32,931 bases of DNA from Candidatus Uhrbacteria bacterium (GCA_943357745.1 CALRGN010000005.1:1-32931); one strand, 5' to 3'; shown: positions 15,932 through 25,527, counted from the stretch's first letter. Program-made: numbers and translations. Notes: generated by a model from the sequence alone, not told the origin.

Positions 15932-18597
15932 AATTAAAATTCGAAGCAAATCAGCAGTACCAAATCGATGCCGTAAAATCGGTGGTCGATATTTTTGAGG
16001 GCCAGCCGTTGGAGAGTGGTGATTTTGAGATGATGGTTGCTATACCGGCGGACAGACTTCAAATTGGAAGTGAGATTTTGGTTGGTAACAATCTCGTGTT
16101 GGAGCAGGAAACAATCCTGAAAAACATTCAAACCATCCAGGAACAAAACAAACTCCCCCTCAGCGATAGCGAGTTCAAGGATGGAATGAACTTCTCTACT
16201 GAAATGGAAACGGGTACGGGAAAGACATACGTCTATTTGCGAACCATACACGAACTCAATAAGAAGTACGGGTTCAAGAAGTTCGTAATTGTCGTGCCGA
16301 GTATCGCGATCAAGGAGGGTGTGATGAAAAACCTTGAAGTAACGAAGGAACATTTCGCGTTGCTGTTTGATAATCCGAAGATGGATTTTTACATTTACGA
16401 TTCCAAGAAAAGGGGTCAACTTCGGAATTTTGGTACAACGGATACGCTCCAAGTGCTCGTGATAAACATCGACTCGTTCACCAAGAAAGAAAGCAACATC
16501 ATTTACCAGGATTCAGATGATGGCATTCCGGTTCGCTACATTCAGGGTGTTTGCCCGGTGGTGATTGTTGATGAACCGCAGAACATGGAAACAGACGTGC
16601 GCAAGGTGGCAATCGCGAATTTAAATCCGCTTTGTACACTTCGGTATTCCGCGACGCATAAATATCCGTATCATCTGCTCTACAAACTCGATCCAGTACA
16701 GGCATATGACTTGGGTTTGGTGAAAAAGATTGAAGTCGACTCTGTTTTCTCCGAGGATGCGTACAACGACGCATATATTCGCGTTCTTGAAATCAAAAGC
16801 AAGAAGGCTAATATTACGGCGACCATCGAGATTGATAAAAGCGATGATTATGGCCTCCAGCGCAAGGAGGTGGTGATGAAGCCTGGAGACGACCTGTTTG
16901 ACCTCTCAGGGGAACGTGAGGCTTACAAGGACGGATTCGTGCTGGAATCCATCAGCGTTACGGACCAAACTGTGGGCTTCTCCAACGGAAATACGTTTGC
17001 GTGCGGTCAGAAGGATGAAAAGCTACAGGACGACATCATGAAATATCAGATTAAGAAAACGGTTGAAAATCATTTCGAGAAAGAAAAAAAGCTGAAAGAT
17101 AAGGGCGTGAAGGTGCTCTCCCTGTTTTTTATTGACCGCGTATCAAATTACCGAGAATACGTTGAGGCTGGCTGGGGTAAAGGAAAATTCGCACAATGGT
17201 TTGAAGAGGCATACAAAGAAATGCAGAAGAAGCCGCAGTACCAAGGCGTGCTTGAGCAAGATTGTGGCGACGTTCATGACGGTTATTTTGCACAGGATAA
17301 GAAGTCTGGCTCCTGGAAGGATTCGAGCGATGCAAAAGGAGGAGAAGGTGGAAAAACACAAGACGATGAACGGGCGTACGAGTTAATCATGAAGAACAAG
17401 GAGAAATTGTTAGACGTAAATACGCCACTACGTTTCATCTTCAGTCACTCCGCGCTTCGTGAAGGATGGGACAACCCGAACGTCTTCCAGATTTGTACGC
17501 TCAGTGAAACACAATCCGTCATGAAGAAGCGCCAAGAAATCGGACGCGGTCTTCGCTTGCCAGTGAATCAGGATGGCGAACGAATTTACGATTCGAACAT
17601 CAATGTGCTGACCGTCATTGCCAATGAAAGCTACGAACAGTTTGCGAAAGCCCTCCAGACAGAAATTGAGGAGGACTGCGGTGTTTCGTTTTCTGGTCGT
17701 ATCAAGAGCAAAGAAAAACGTCGGATAGTGAAGCTGAAGAAGGGATATGAACTCGATGAGAACTTTAAAGATTTGTGGAGCCGAATCAAACAGCGCACGC
17801 AGTATCACGTTGAGTACAGTACAAGAGACCTTATCGAAAATGCCTGGCGTGCGTGTTTGAATATCAACGTCTCGAAGCCAAGAATCAGCAACGTTCGCGT
17901 GCGCCTGAACATCAACGAGAAAGGTGTTAATACGGAAATTCGTTCAGTAAGTAGTCAGACGATCAAACAAGAGATTGGACTGGAGGCCATTCCTGACGCG
18001 ATTAACAACATTCAGCGGAAAACTCGGCTGACCAAACCGACGATATTTAAAATTCTCAAGGAATCGGATCATTTGAAAGATATCCTGGTTAATCCTCAGC
18101 AAGTCGTTGACGAGGTGACCATGAAAATCAACGAGACGCTCACTCGTATGGCAGTAGACGGCATCAAGTACGAAAAGATCGCTGGTGGCTTCTGGGAGAT
18201 GCAGCGATTCCAGAATGAAGAGCTGGAAGAGTATCTTGACCGTCTTATCAAGGTTCAGAATCAGCAGAGAACGCTTTACGACCACGTTATTACGGATTCT
18301 GCGGTGGAAGCGACCTTCGCCAAAGACTTGGAATCACGCGAGGATGTGAAGTTTTACTTCAAGCTCCCTCGATGGTTCAAGATCGAAACCCCACTTGGTG
18401 GCTACAATCCGGACTGGGCAATTGTTTTTGAGAATGACAAACGGGTGTACTTCGTTGCGGAAACCAAAAAAGAAGGCGAGATTCGAGAGAGTGAGGAGAT
18501 GAAAATCACCTGTGGTCGTGCACACTTCAAAGTGCTGGACGGTGTGCTATTTGAGCGAGTTGAGAGGCTGGAGGAGATTCAGATAAGTGGCTCTTGA
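15928..18597 (+). CDS. Type III restriction enzyme Res subunit (helicase-nuclease)
   Basis: Walker A FSTEMETGTGKTYVYLRTI, VIVDEPQNME, SHSALREGWDNPNVFQICTL, RQEIGRGLRLPV, C-terminal YNPDWAIVFENDKRVYFVAETK (PD-ExK). Confidence 0.94.
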   Translation: MKLKFEANQQYQIDAVKSVVDIFEGQPLESGDFEMMVAIPADRLQIGSEILVGNNLVLEQETILKNIQTIQEQNKLPLSDSEFKDGMNFSTEMETGTGKTYVYLRTIHELNKKYGFKKFVIVVPSIAIKEGVMKNLEVTKEHFALLFDNPKMDFYIYDSKKRGQLRNFGTTDTLQVLVINIDSFTKKESNIIYQDSDDGIPVRYIQGVCPVVIVDEPQNMETDVRKVAIANLNPLCTLRYSATHKYPYHLLYKLDPVQAYDLGLVKKIEVDSVFSEDAYNDAYIRVLEIKSKKANITATIEIDKSDDYGLQRKEVVMKPGDDLFDLSGEREAYKDGFVLESISVTDQTVGFSNGNTFACGQKDEKLQDDIMKYQIKKTVENHFEKEKKLKDKGVKVLSLFFIDRVSNYREYVEAGWGKGKFAQWFEEAYKEMQKKPQYQGVLEQDCGDVHDGYFAQDKKSGSWKDSSDAKGGEGGKTQDDERAYELIMKNKEKLLDVNTPLRFIFSHSALREGWDNPNVFQICTLSETQSVMKKRQEIGRGLRLPVNQDGERIYDSNINVLTVIANESYEQFAKALQTEIEEDCGVSFSGRIKSKEKRRIVKLKKGYELDENFKDLWSRIKQRTQYHVEYSTRDLIENAWRACLNINVSKPRISNVRVRLNINEKGVNTEIRSVSSQTIKQEIGLEAIPDAINNIQRKTRLTKPTIFKILKESDHLKDILVNPQQVVDEVTMKINETLTRMAVDGIKYEKIAGGFWEMQRFQNEELEEYLDRLIKVQNQQRTLYDHVITDSAVEATFAKDLESREDVKFYFKLPRWFKIETPLGGYNPDWAIVFENDKRVYFVAETKKEGEIRESEEMKITCGRAHFKVLDGVLFERVERLEEIQISGS

Positions 18598-18607
18598 ATA
18601 AAAACTT

Positions 18608-19372
18608 ATGGGTCAGGATGATCTGTACACTCCAGACGCGCAGCCAACCAACAATATGGACATGTCAATAAAATTCAATCCGCGGAAAATTAACCTAGAA
18701 CCAAGGGACATATTGCAGATATCAAACCTTGTCGACGGTGAGATTGTTCATGATCCGCTAGGTAGGCATAAGCCAGGTTCCCAGTTTGTAATCAACCACA
18801 GGGATATCGGTTCCAAGAAATTCCCCAAGGCAATGTTTCCGGCACCTAACCCCATCGAGTTCTATCTTCATTTAGTATTGCAAAGTATCGACGCTATCAG
18901 CCCCCTTGAGGTGGTAGTACAGCAAGACATCAAGCAGATAAATCGATTGATTCTGGAAGAAATTAGATTCTGTATTTTCGCGGTTGGCGCTCTTGAAGCT
19001 TTTGTGAATCAGATGATCCCAGCTACGTTCACCTATACCGATAATGGAAAGACTTTTTCTAAGAAAGACATCGAGAGGTGTTGGTCTCTGGAGGATAAAT
19101 TCAAAAAGATCATTCCCTTGATTGCAGGAGTTCGGGTCGTGGATGACACTAAAAAATGGTGTATTGTTACACTATTGATTGGTTTGCGGAATGACTTAAT
19201 TCACCTGAAGACGGCCTACCCAGTGGTTTCAGACTTCCAGTCTTACCAAGTCCTCTACCGCCGCTTGTTAGACAACAACTATGCCGAGTGCTTTGATGTC
19301 GTTAAGGCGATTATCAGTTCTATAGCTTCACCGACCCCATCTGTGAGCGGCGGTAATGGCCCCCTCCATTAG
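18608..19372 (+). CDS. HEPN-like domain protein downstream of res
   Basis: FAVGALEAFVNQMIP helix and LIGLRNDLIHLK (R-x4-H) match HEPN-type patterns; 10 nt after the res stop codon. Confidence 0.55.
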   Translation: MGQDDLYTPDAQPTNNMDMSIKFNPRKINLEPRDILQISNLVDGEIVHDPLGRHKPGSQFVINHRDIGSKKFPKAMFPAPNPIEFYLHLVLQSIDAISPLEVVVQQDIKQINRLILEEIRFCIFAVGALEAFVNQMIPATFTYTDNGKTFSKKDIERCWSLEDKFKKIIPLIAGVRVVDDTKKWCIVTLLIGLRNDLIHLKTAYPVVSDFQSYQVLYRRLLDNNYAECFDVVKAIISSIASPTPSVSGGNGPLH

Positions 19373-19453
19373 GCTGTTACGAATGAATTCAGTTTTTCCT
19401 TGTGTAACTAGCAAAAGCTCAAAAATGAAGCCATTTTTATATTCGTTCTATTC

Positions 19454-19530
19454 TGGTGGGCGATAGAAGATTCGAACTTCTGACCTTCACAATGTCAATG
19501 TGACGCTCTAACCAACTGAGCTAATCGCCC
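19454..19530 (-). tRNA. tRNA-Val (GAC)
   Basis: Minus strand GGGCGATTAGCTCAGTTGGTTAGAGCGTCACATTGACATTGTGAAGGTCAGAAGTTCGAATCTTCTATCGCCCACCA; CCA encoded. Confidence 0.95.
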
Positions 19531-19578
19531 AAACCGTTAAGGAATTGTAGTGGGGTAGAGGAGTTAGGTCAAACTTTA

Positions 19579-19971
19579 TTAGAATTTTCTCGGTTTTGCT
19601 TCTGGGAGTTTGGCGACGAACATTAGTCCAATCCCCACTGCCAATAGGAAAATGAACCAAAGACTGCCGGCGATTAGGAGATTACCTAAATTGCAATTTG
19701 ACCATTCCACCAAGGCGATGTCTCCAAAGTGTTGAATTGAATTAAAACAAGCTTGAGCGGCGGATGATTGTTCAAGTACAAAGATTCCGGTCCAGGCGGC
19801 GCCAAAAGCAGTGGCGATAGACAGCAGAGTGAACCAACAACTGAATACGGCGGGATTTACCCTCACAAATTTACTTAATGCGACCACGGCAAATAGTACT
19901 CCCCCAAAAAGCCAATAAATCAAAAACCAAGCGAAAGTAAGAATAATAGTTGGAAAAATTAAAGTGCTCAT
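19579..19971 (-). CDS. Hypothetical multi-TM membrane protein
   Basis: Start chosen at the internal ATG (MSTLIFPTIILTF), overlapping the upstream stop as ATGA; several hydrophobic segments. Confidence 0.6.
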   Translation of the reverse strand: MSTLIFPTIILTFAWFLIYWLFGGVLFAVVALSKFVRVNPAVFSCWFTLLSIATAFGAAWTGIFVLEQSSAAQACFNSIQHFGDIALVEWSNCNLGNLLIAGSLWFIFLLAVGIGLMFVAKLPEAKPRKF

Positions 19972-20147
19972 AGTTGATTGATAACTGATAGGGCTAGATG
20001 AATTATAAACCAAGAACCAAGCGCCCCTAAAAACATCACCACGCCGGCGTTCTTCATGGTGTCATCATGATGAGCTCTGCCGTGCTGAAAAAAGAAAAAG
20101 GCAACTCCGGCAATGATCAGTGGCAAAATAAGTGATTCTAAAAACAT
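19968..20147 (-). CDS. Hypothetical small membrane protein
   Basis: ORF-track start overlaps tRNA-Ile; start MFLESLILPLIIAG at 20147 avoids this. Two hydrophobic segments. Confidence 0.55.
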   Translation of the reverse strand: MFLESLILPLIIAGVAFFFFQHGRAHHDDTMKNAGVVMFLGALGSWFIIHLALSVINQL

Positions 20148-20151
20148 AGTT

Positions 20152-20229
20152 TGGTGGGCGCGCCTGGATTTGAACCAGGGACCATTGAGGTATAAGCTCA
20201 ACGCTCTAACCAGGCTGAGCTACGCGCCC
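20152..20229 (-). tRNA. tRNA-Ile (TAT)
   Basis: Minus strand GGGCGCGTAGCTCAGCCTGGTTAGAGCGTTGAGCTTATACCTCAATGGTCCCTGGTTCAAATCCAGGCGCGCCCACCA; anticodon loop CTTATAC gives TAT. Confidence 0.92.
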
Positions 20230-20403
20230 AAATGGCCCAATAAATGAGAAATGATTGCTATCTGAGCCGTGTAAGAGCTGGCTTGCTCCCGAATAGACTA
20301 GCAAATTATCTGGTTTTCCGCCATACTAATGGGACACTGAATTATAACATGGTTAAAATATCGCAAAATCATCACAATAATTCGCAAAATCGTCCCAATT
20401 TCT

Positions 20404-21345
20404 ATGCAAATTACCTATAATGGTGAGTCAAAACGAGCCGATCTCGCGGTGGCTGGTATTTTAGCAGTCAGCCGCTCCCAAATCCAAAAACTTTTTAAAG
20501 CTGGCAGAGTTTTGGTGAATGACCGGATTAGTACGGCCCATTTAGCGCTAGTTGATGGCGATCAGATCGTGGTGGAACAGTGGGGTGATGCTGGCGACGA
20601 GATGGGCAGTGCTTTTGAGTCGGCGGCTCGGACGGATCTTCACCCTACTGATCCGGTTACCCTGTTAGTGGTCTATGAGGATGCCGACTTATTGGTGATT
20701 GATAAACCGGCGGGCTTACTTAGTCATGAAACCAAGGTTGGGAGCGGTGAGATGAGCGTGGCAAGTTTATTTCTGACCCGTAATCCAGAAGTGAGTGGGG
20801 TGGGACCGATTGGTAGAGAAGGATTGGTGCATCGGCTAGACAAAGCCGCCTCTGGTTTGATGATGCTCGCAAAAACTGAAGTAAGTTTTGATTTTTTGAA
20901 ACGACAATTTGCCGATCGGTTGGTTAAAAAAACTTATACCGCCCTGGTGCTAGGCAAAGTAGAGCCGGAATATGGAATGATTAACTTTCCGATTGCTCGC
21001 TCTAAGAGCAAACCGAGGATGGCGGCACGACCAACCTCGCAAGAAGGATTGACGGCCGTTACACATTACGATGTTGAGCGACGCTTTACTACGGCAACTT
21101 TGGTTTCGGTTGGGATTGAAACCGGTCGAACCCACCAAATCAGAGCGCATTTCTTTGCCTTAGGGCATCAGGTAGCCGGTGATACTGTATATGTCCAGCG
21201 CGGGGTGAAGTTAGCTAAATTGGACCGGCTATTTTTACACGCCAGTAAGCTGGAATTCGCCTTACCAAGCGGAGAACAAAAGACTTTTACCTCTCCCCTC
21301 CCCCAAGAACTAGAGGCGTATCTATTAACTTTGAAAGCGATATGA
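20404..21345 (+). CDS. RluA-family pseudouridine synthase with S4 domain
   Basis: VSRSQIQKLFKAGRVLVND (S4), LLVIDKPAGLLSH, GLVHRLDKAASGLMMLAKT, GRTHQIRAHFFALGHQVAGD. Confidence 0.93.
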   Translation: MQITYNGESKRADLAVAGILAVSRSQIQKLFKAGRVLVNDRISTAHLALVDGDQIVVEQWGDAGDEMGSAFESAARTDLHPTDPVTLLVVYEDADLLVIDKPAGLLSHETKVGSGEMSVASLFLTRNPEVSGVGPIGREGLVHRLDKAASGLMMLAKTEVSFDFLKRQFADRLVKKTYTALVLGKVEPEYGMINFPIARSKSKPRMAARPTSQEGLTAVTHYDVERRFTTATLVSVGIETGRTHQIRAHFFALGHQVAGDTVYVQRGVKLAKLDRLFLHASKLEFALPSGEQKTFTSPLPQELEAYLLTLKAI

Positions 21346-21920
21346 TCATCACAATCGCCGGTGATCCAGGATCTGGGAAATCAACGGTTGGTAAATTAGT
21401 GGCTAAACATTTGGGAATTCCCTATTTTTCTTTGGGAGATAGGAGAGCGGAATATGCTAAGGAGCTTGGATTAAATTTAGACGAGCTAAATGCTAAATCT
21501 GATCTTGATCCCGCGATTGATCAGATTTTTGACTATTGGCAAGAAACCTTAGGCGAGCAGAAGGGTGATTTTGTTTTGGATAGCCTATTGGGGTGGCATT
21601 TTTACCCCAGCTCCATCAAAATTTATTTGGGTCTTGATTCCGGTAAGGCGGCTGAGCGGATTTTTACTGACCGAAAGCAAAATGAAACTCGTGCCGACGA
21701 ACCAGCATATGCCAATGTAGGGGAAGTGGAACGGATTATAAATAAAAGAAAACAGGGCAATTGGACACGGCTCGGTAAGATTATTAAAAATAGCGGTGGC
21801 AAGATGTTAGGGTCGGTACCGATTGAATCTCAATTTGATTTATATCTGGATACGGGGGAGTTTTCTATTGCCGAGGTGGTGGAGAAGGTTGTAGAGAAGT
21901 GTAAGACATCGCAAAGGTGA
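21342..21920 (+). CDS. Cytidylate-kinase-like P-loop kinase
   Basis: MIITIAGDPGSGKSTVGKLVAKHLGIPYFSLGD; small NMP-kinase pattern. Confidence 0.75.
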   Translation: MIITIAGDPGSGKSTVGKLVAKHLGIPYFSLGDRRAEYAKELGLNLDELNAKSDLDPAIDQIFDYWQETLGEQKGDFVLDSLLGWHFYPSSIKIYLGLDSGKAAERIFTDRKQNETRADEPAYANVGEVERIINKRKQGNWTRLGKIIKNSGGKMLGSVPIESQFDLYLDTGEFSIAEVVEKVVEKCKTSQR

Positions 21921-21986
21921 TAGGAGGGGTTGCCATCAAAAACCACCTCAGCCTAGTCGAACTGGTTAATAAATTGATTTTTCCGG

Positions 21987-22373
21987 TTAACTATTTTTAC
22001 TGACTACTTCTTTTTTGGCTGGTACTTCCTTTTTAACTTTTACCTCCTTCAGTTTTCTGGAAAAATCTTTGATGTAGCTCAACTTAGCTCTTCTAACAAT
22101 AAAGGTCTTGACCAATTCTAGCTTGGCTAAATTAGGTGAAGAAACCGGAAAGATTTTCTCTACGCCAAACCCGTCCGTATCTTTTCTGATGGTAAAACTC
22201 CGAGAAGCCCCGGCTCCACGGACGCCAAGGATCAACCCTTCAAAAATCTGAACACGCTCGCGCGGCTCGCCTTTAGCAGTGGTATCTTGAATCTTCTCAT
22301 GGACTCTAACCACTTGACCGGCTGATAGCTCGGCGGGAAGGAGTGACTTATAGGTAATATTAGCGTTCTTCAT
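21987..22373 (-). CDS. rplS: 50S ribosomal protein L19
   Basis: GQVVRVHEKIQDTTAKGEPRERVQIFEGLILGVRGAGASRSFTIRK...GFGVEKIFPVSSPNLAKLELVKTFIVRRAKLSYI. Confidence 0.94.
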   Translation of the reverse strand: MKNANITYKSLLPAELSAGQVVRVHEKIQDTTAKGEPRERVQIFEGLILGVRGAGASRSFTIRKDTDGFGVEKIFPVSSPNLAKLELVKTFIVRRAKLSYIKDFSRKLKEVKVKKEVPAKKEVVSKNS

Positions 22374-22393
22374 AGGGATGTTAAATCGGGGCT

Positions 22394-22422
22394 AGTTTAT
22401 CCCAACTCGCAAAATTGGTCAA
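22394..22422 (-). promoter_or_regulatory. Promoter of rplS
   Basis: Minus strand TTGACC - 17 nt - TAAACT upstream of the rplS ATG. Confidence 0.65.
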
Positions 22423-23156
22423 ATTTTTACAATATTGATTAACTCCTCTATTAAGGTTTTAAAGATACTAAAGGGAATGGCGCCTTCTATTTTTTGCTGG
22501 TTGATAAAGAAAGTGGGAGTACCCACTACCCCGAGCGCTTGACCGGTGGCGATATCATTCTCAAGATCGGTGCGGAATTTTTCTGACTCCAGACAGAGAG
22601 TGAATTCTTTTTCATTTAGCCCCTGCTCTGTGGCCAGAACGATTAGAGATGGTTGATCGAAAATTATTGATTGGCCATACAAAGCATCATGGTATTCCCA
22701 AAATTTATCCTGATCATTAGCGCAACCTGCCGCCAAGGAAGCTAAATCAGCACCGGGATGCAAATCTGGCAAGGGAAAATCTTTATAAATAATTTGAATA
22801 TCGTTGGGGAACAATTTAGCGAGCGCGCGGAGAACATGGCTTTCGGTTTGTGAGAATGGGCAACCAAAGTCCGCGAATTCTACGATTCTAATAAGGGCGG
22901 AATCAGGCCCAAGTTTAGGATCGCCTTTTAAATCCTGTAAGGTGCTGGGGGATCCAATCCCGGCCTGCTTTGCCAAATAACTACCGGTCGCTAAACTTCT
23001 TTCAAACTGCAAGGCGGAATAATCTACTTTACCGGTTTTTATTTGACTGTAATAGTAAAGGATTTTATAGGCAAAAAGGGAGATGAAAACTATAATGACG
23101 CCCGCTAAAATAATCCTCCATGGAAATGGCTTGGCAGTCCGTAAAAATAAAGACAT
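22419..23156 (-). CDS. Membrane-anchored DsbA-like thioredoxin-fold protein
   Basis: IVEFADFGCPFSQTESHVLRAL, IIYKDFPLPDLHPGADLASLAAGCA, GVVGTPTFFINQQKIEGAIPF; N-terminal TM; start set at MSLFLRTAK (ORF track start 23198). Confidence 0.85.
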   Translation of the reverse strand: MSLFLRTAKPFPWRIILAGVIIVFISLFAYKILYYYSQIKTGKVDYSALQFERSLATGSYLAKQAGIGSPSTLQDLKGDPKLGPDSALIRIVEFADFGCPFSQTESHVLRALAKLFPNDIQIIYKDFPLPDLHPGADLASLAAGCANDQDKFWEYHDALYGQSIIFDQPSLIVLATEQGLNEKEFTLCLESEKFRTDLENDIATGQALGVVGTPTFFINQQKIEGAIPFSIFKTLIEELINIVKI

Positions 23157-23375
23157 AGCGTGCCAATATAATAACATGAACGATGGACCTAAATTCACCT
23201 AGCCTTCCATAAGGCCTAGGGAATAATATCCCCGAAGCGGCCTCTTTTTGTTAGGCGCAGTCGTTATCGAGTGATGCGATGGGGTTTGAATTCGGGATGA
23301 CATTTCTACTTAGCCTTTGCAGGAAAATACTATCGCTTTACTTACTTCTCTTGTTCTGGTAAACTGGTTTTATCT

Positions 23376-23588
23376 ATGTGGCTAAATATCGCGCAAACAG
23401 TAATCGCAATTTTATTGACAGCAGCAATTTTAGTTCAGGTACGCGGAACAAATGCTGGGCTAGCGTTTGGAGGAGATGGGGCGGTGTACCGCACTCGCCG
23501 AGGAATTGAGAAGAATTTGCATAAAATTACAATTCTGTTGGCGCTTAGTTTTTTGGTGGTAGGATTGATCAACTCATTATCCGCTTAA
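23376..23588 (+). CDS. secG: SecG preprotein translocase subunit
   Basis: Two TM segments with AAILVQVRGTNAGLAFGGDGAVYRTRRGIEKNLHKITI. Confidence 0.85.
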   Translation: MWLNIAQTVIAILLTAAILVQVRGTNAGLAFGGDGAVYRTRRGIEKNLHKITILLALSFLVVGLINSLSA

Positions 23589-23645
23589 GGCTATTATACG
23601 ATTAAGGTCAAAGAAAATCTAAGTAGTGCTCTCCCTAAAAAATCC

Positions 23646-25340
23646 TTGGGAATATTTAATTTTTTCCCGTCTCGTCAGCAGTGGCGATATTTGCCTAAAT
23701 ACTTATCAAAACGGGAAAAAGGTTTAATGATGGTTGGTTTGATATTTGGGGTGATCGGAATTATTTTAATAGGGATTAATTGGGGTAATAAACACTTGGT
23801 GCGAATCCCTACGAGCGGTGGCAAATATATTGAAGGGGTTAATAATTACCCAAGACTCATTAACCCCCTTTATGCACCGGCTAACCCCACTGATGCTGAT
23901 TTGGTGGCGTTAATTTATTCTGGTCTAATGAAATTTGATCCTAAGTTGGGCTTGGCGACCGACCTAGTGGAAAGCTTCTCGTTGTCTAAAGAGGAAACCA
24001 CTTATACCTTTACTTTGAAACCGGATTTGCGCTGGAGCGACGGTGAACCGCTAACCACCAAGGATGTTGTCTTTACTTTGCAAGCAATTCAAAACCCGGA
24101 ATATTTGTCGGTCTTAAATCAGCGGCTCTCCAGAGTAAGTATTGAGCGGATTGATGATTTGAATTTTACTTTGACAATTCCAGAACCATACGCGCCTTTG
24201 ATTGCGGAGCTGACCTTTGGAATTTTACCGGCTCATCTTTGGGAAGATTTACCACCCAGCTCTGCCCAAATCTCGGAATTGAATTTAAAGCCGATTGGAA
24301 GCGGACCTTATAAGTTTTTAGCAATAACCAAAGATAATAAAGGATTCATTAAAAGTTATCGGCTAAGAGCGAACCTTGAATATTATGGCACGAGTCCTTT
24401 ACTTGAAGAGGTTGAGTTTAAATTCTTCCCATCCCCAATTGAGTTAAGGGAAGCGATTTTAAATAAAACTATCAACGGTACCGGATACCTAGATCAAGAA
24501 GGGGTGGCTTGGCTCCAAAATCAAGGATTCAAAGGGTTAAATAATTGGTCCACCAATCAATTTTTGGGACTGTTTTTTAACCTAAAAAAAACTGGTAGTC
24601 CTTGGCTCTCGCTGAATATGAGAAATGCTCTTGGAGTAGTTGTGGATCGATCAGCTTTAAATCAAGCCATCTATCAAGGACGAGGAGTGATGATCAGTAG
24701 CGCCCACCTCTTGCAACAATCAGGAACGGCGGTAATTGGACCTAATGAATGGGCGCAAGCTAAAGCCAATTTAGAGACCGAGGGTTGGGGTTTAGCTGAA
24801 GGTGAAGTGATTAGAAAAAAGGCCGGAGTGGAATTGGCGCTTACCATCACTACGATTGATTTATCGGCGGAGCACCAAGCGTCCTTGCTGTTATGTGAGC
24901 AATTTAAATTACTAGGTGTGAAATGTGAGGTTAATAAAGTTCCAAGGAACGCTTTGTCTTCCCTGCTCAAGAGTCGCGATTATGAAGGCTTGCTGGTGGG
25001 AGAGAAATATGGCGCAGTGATGGATCCGTATCTATTCTGGCATTCCTCGGCAATTGATAATAACGGCTATAATCTAAGTCAGCTAGTTGATCCCACCGTG
25101 GACAAGTTGGTGAACTTAATTAGAACTAGCGGCGACGGTGGTGCCCGAGCCCAGGCATGGGAAGAACTCTCGGCTCAACTATTAAACCTTAATCCCGCCA
25201 TTTTCCTCCTCCAAACTCCTTTCACCTATGTAATGTCTCCCAAAGTTGAGGGGGTTGAGGTGGGGCTAATAAATAATTTATTTGACCGATTCCAGGGAAT
25301 AGAACAGTGGTACAATAGTAAACGGTGGTCAATAAAGTAG
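23646..25340 (+). CDS. Peptide/nickel ABC transporter substrate-binding protein (OppA/SBP_bac_5-like)
   Basis: LINPLYAPANPTDADLVALIYSGLMKFDP, LKPDLRWSDGEPLTTKDVVFTLQAI, PIGSGPYKF; N-terminal TM anchor; TTG start. Confidence 0.88.
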   Translation: MGIFNFFPSRQQWRYLPKYLSKREKGLMMVGLIFGVIGIILIGINWGNKHLVRIPTSGGKYIEGVNNYPRLINPLYAPANPTDADLVALIYSGLMKFDPKLGLATDLVESFSLSKEETTYTFTLKPDLRWSDGEPLTTKDVVFTLQAIQNPEYLSVLNQRLSRVSIERIDDLNFTLTIPEPYAPLIAELTFGILPAHLWEDLPPSSAQISELNLKPIGSGPYKFLAITKDNKGFIKSYRLRANLEYYGTSPLLEEVEFKFFPSPIELREAILNKTINGTGYLDQEGVAWLQNQGFKGLNNWSTNQFLGLFFNLKKTGSPWLSLNMRNALGVVVDRSALNQAIYQGRGVMISSAHLLQQSGTAVIGPNEWAQAKANLETEGWGLAEGEVIRKKAGVELALTITTIDLSAEHQASLLLCEQFKLLGVKCEVNKVPRNALSSLLKSRDYEGLLVGEKYGAVMDPYLFWHSSAIDNNGYNLSQLVDPTVDKLVNLIRTSGDGGARAQAWEELSAQLLNLNPAIFLLQTPFTYVMSPKVEGVEVGLINNLFDRFQGIEQWYNSKRWSIK

Positions 25341-25443
25341 TTGAGTTCTGCTACAAACTTGACTAAAATTCCTAACAATGGTATTATTTCTTCTTGCTTA
25401 GGCAGGTACTCACCACATCTTCCGAACATTGTTTATAAAATTT

Positions 25444-25527
25444 GCGGACGTGGCGGAATTGGTATACGCGCAGGTCTCAGAAGCCTGTGCCTTAAACGGC
25501 TTGGGAGTTCGAGTCTCCCCGTCCGCA
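25444..25527 (+). tRNA. tRNA-Leu (CAG)
   Basis: GCGGACG...GCAGGTCTCAGAAGCCTGTGCCTTAAACGGCTTGGGAGTTCGAGTCTCCCCGTCCGCA; long variable arm; no encoded CCA. Confidence 0.93.

Noticed and set aside
13046-19530. Possible integration of the R-M block at tRNA-Val (att-like duplication)
   Set aside because: I found no copy of the tRNA-Val 3' end on the other side of the block, and no integrase or transposase gene.
8957-20305. Shared short string actagcaaa near 8957, 19407 and 20299, close to tRNA genes
   Set aside because: Only 9-11 nt, inconsistent position relative to the tRNAs; likely chance.
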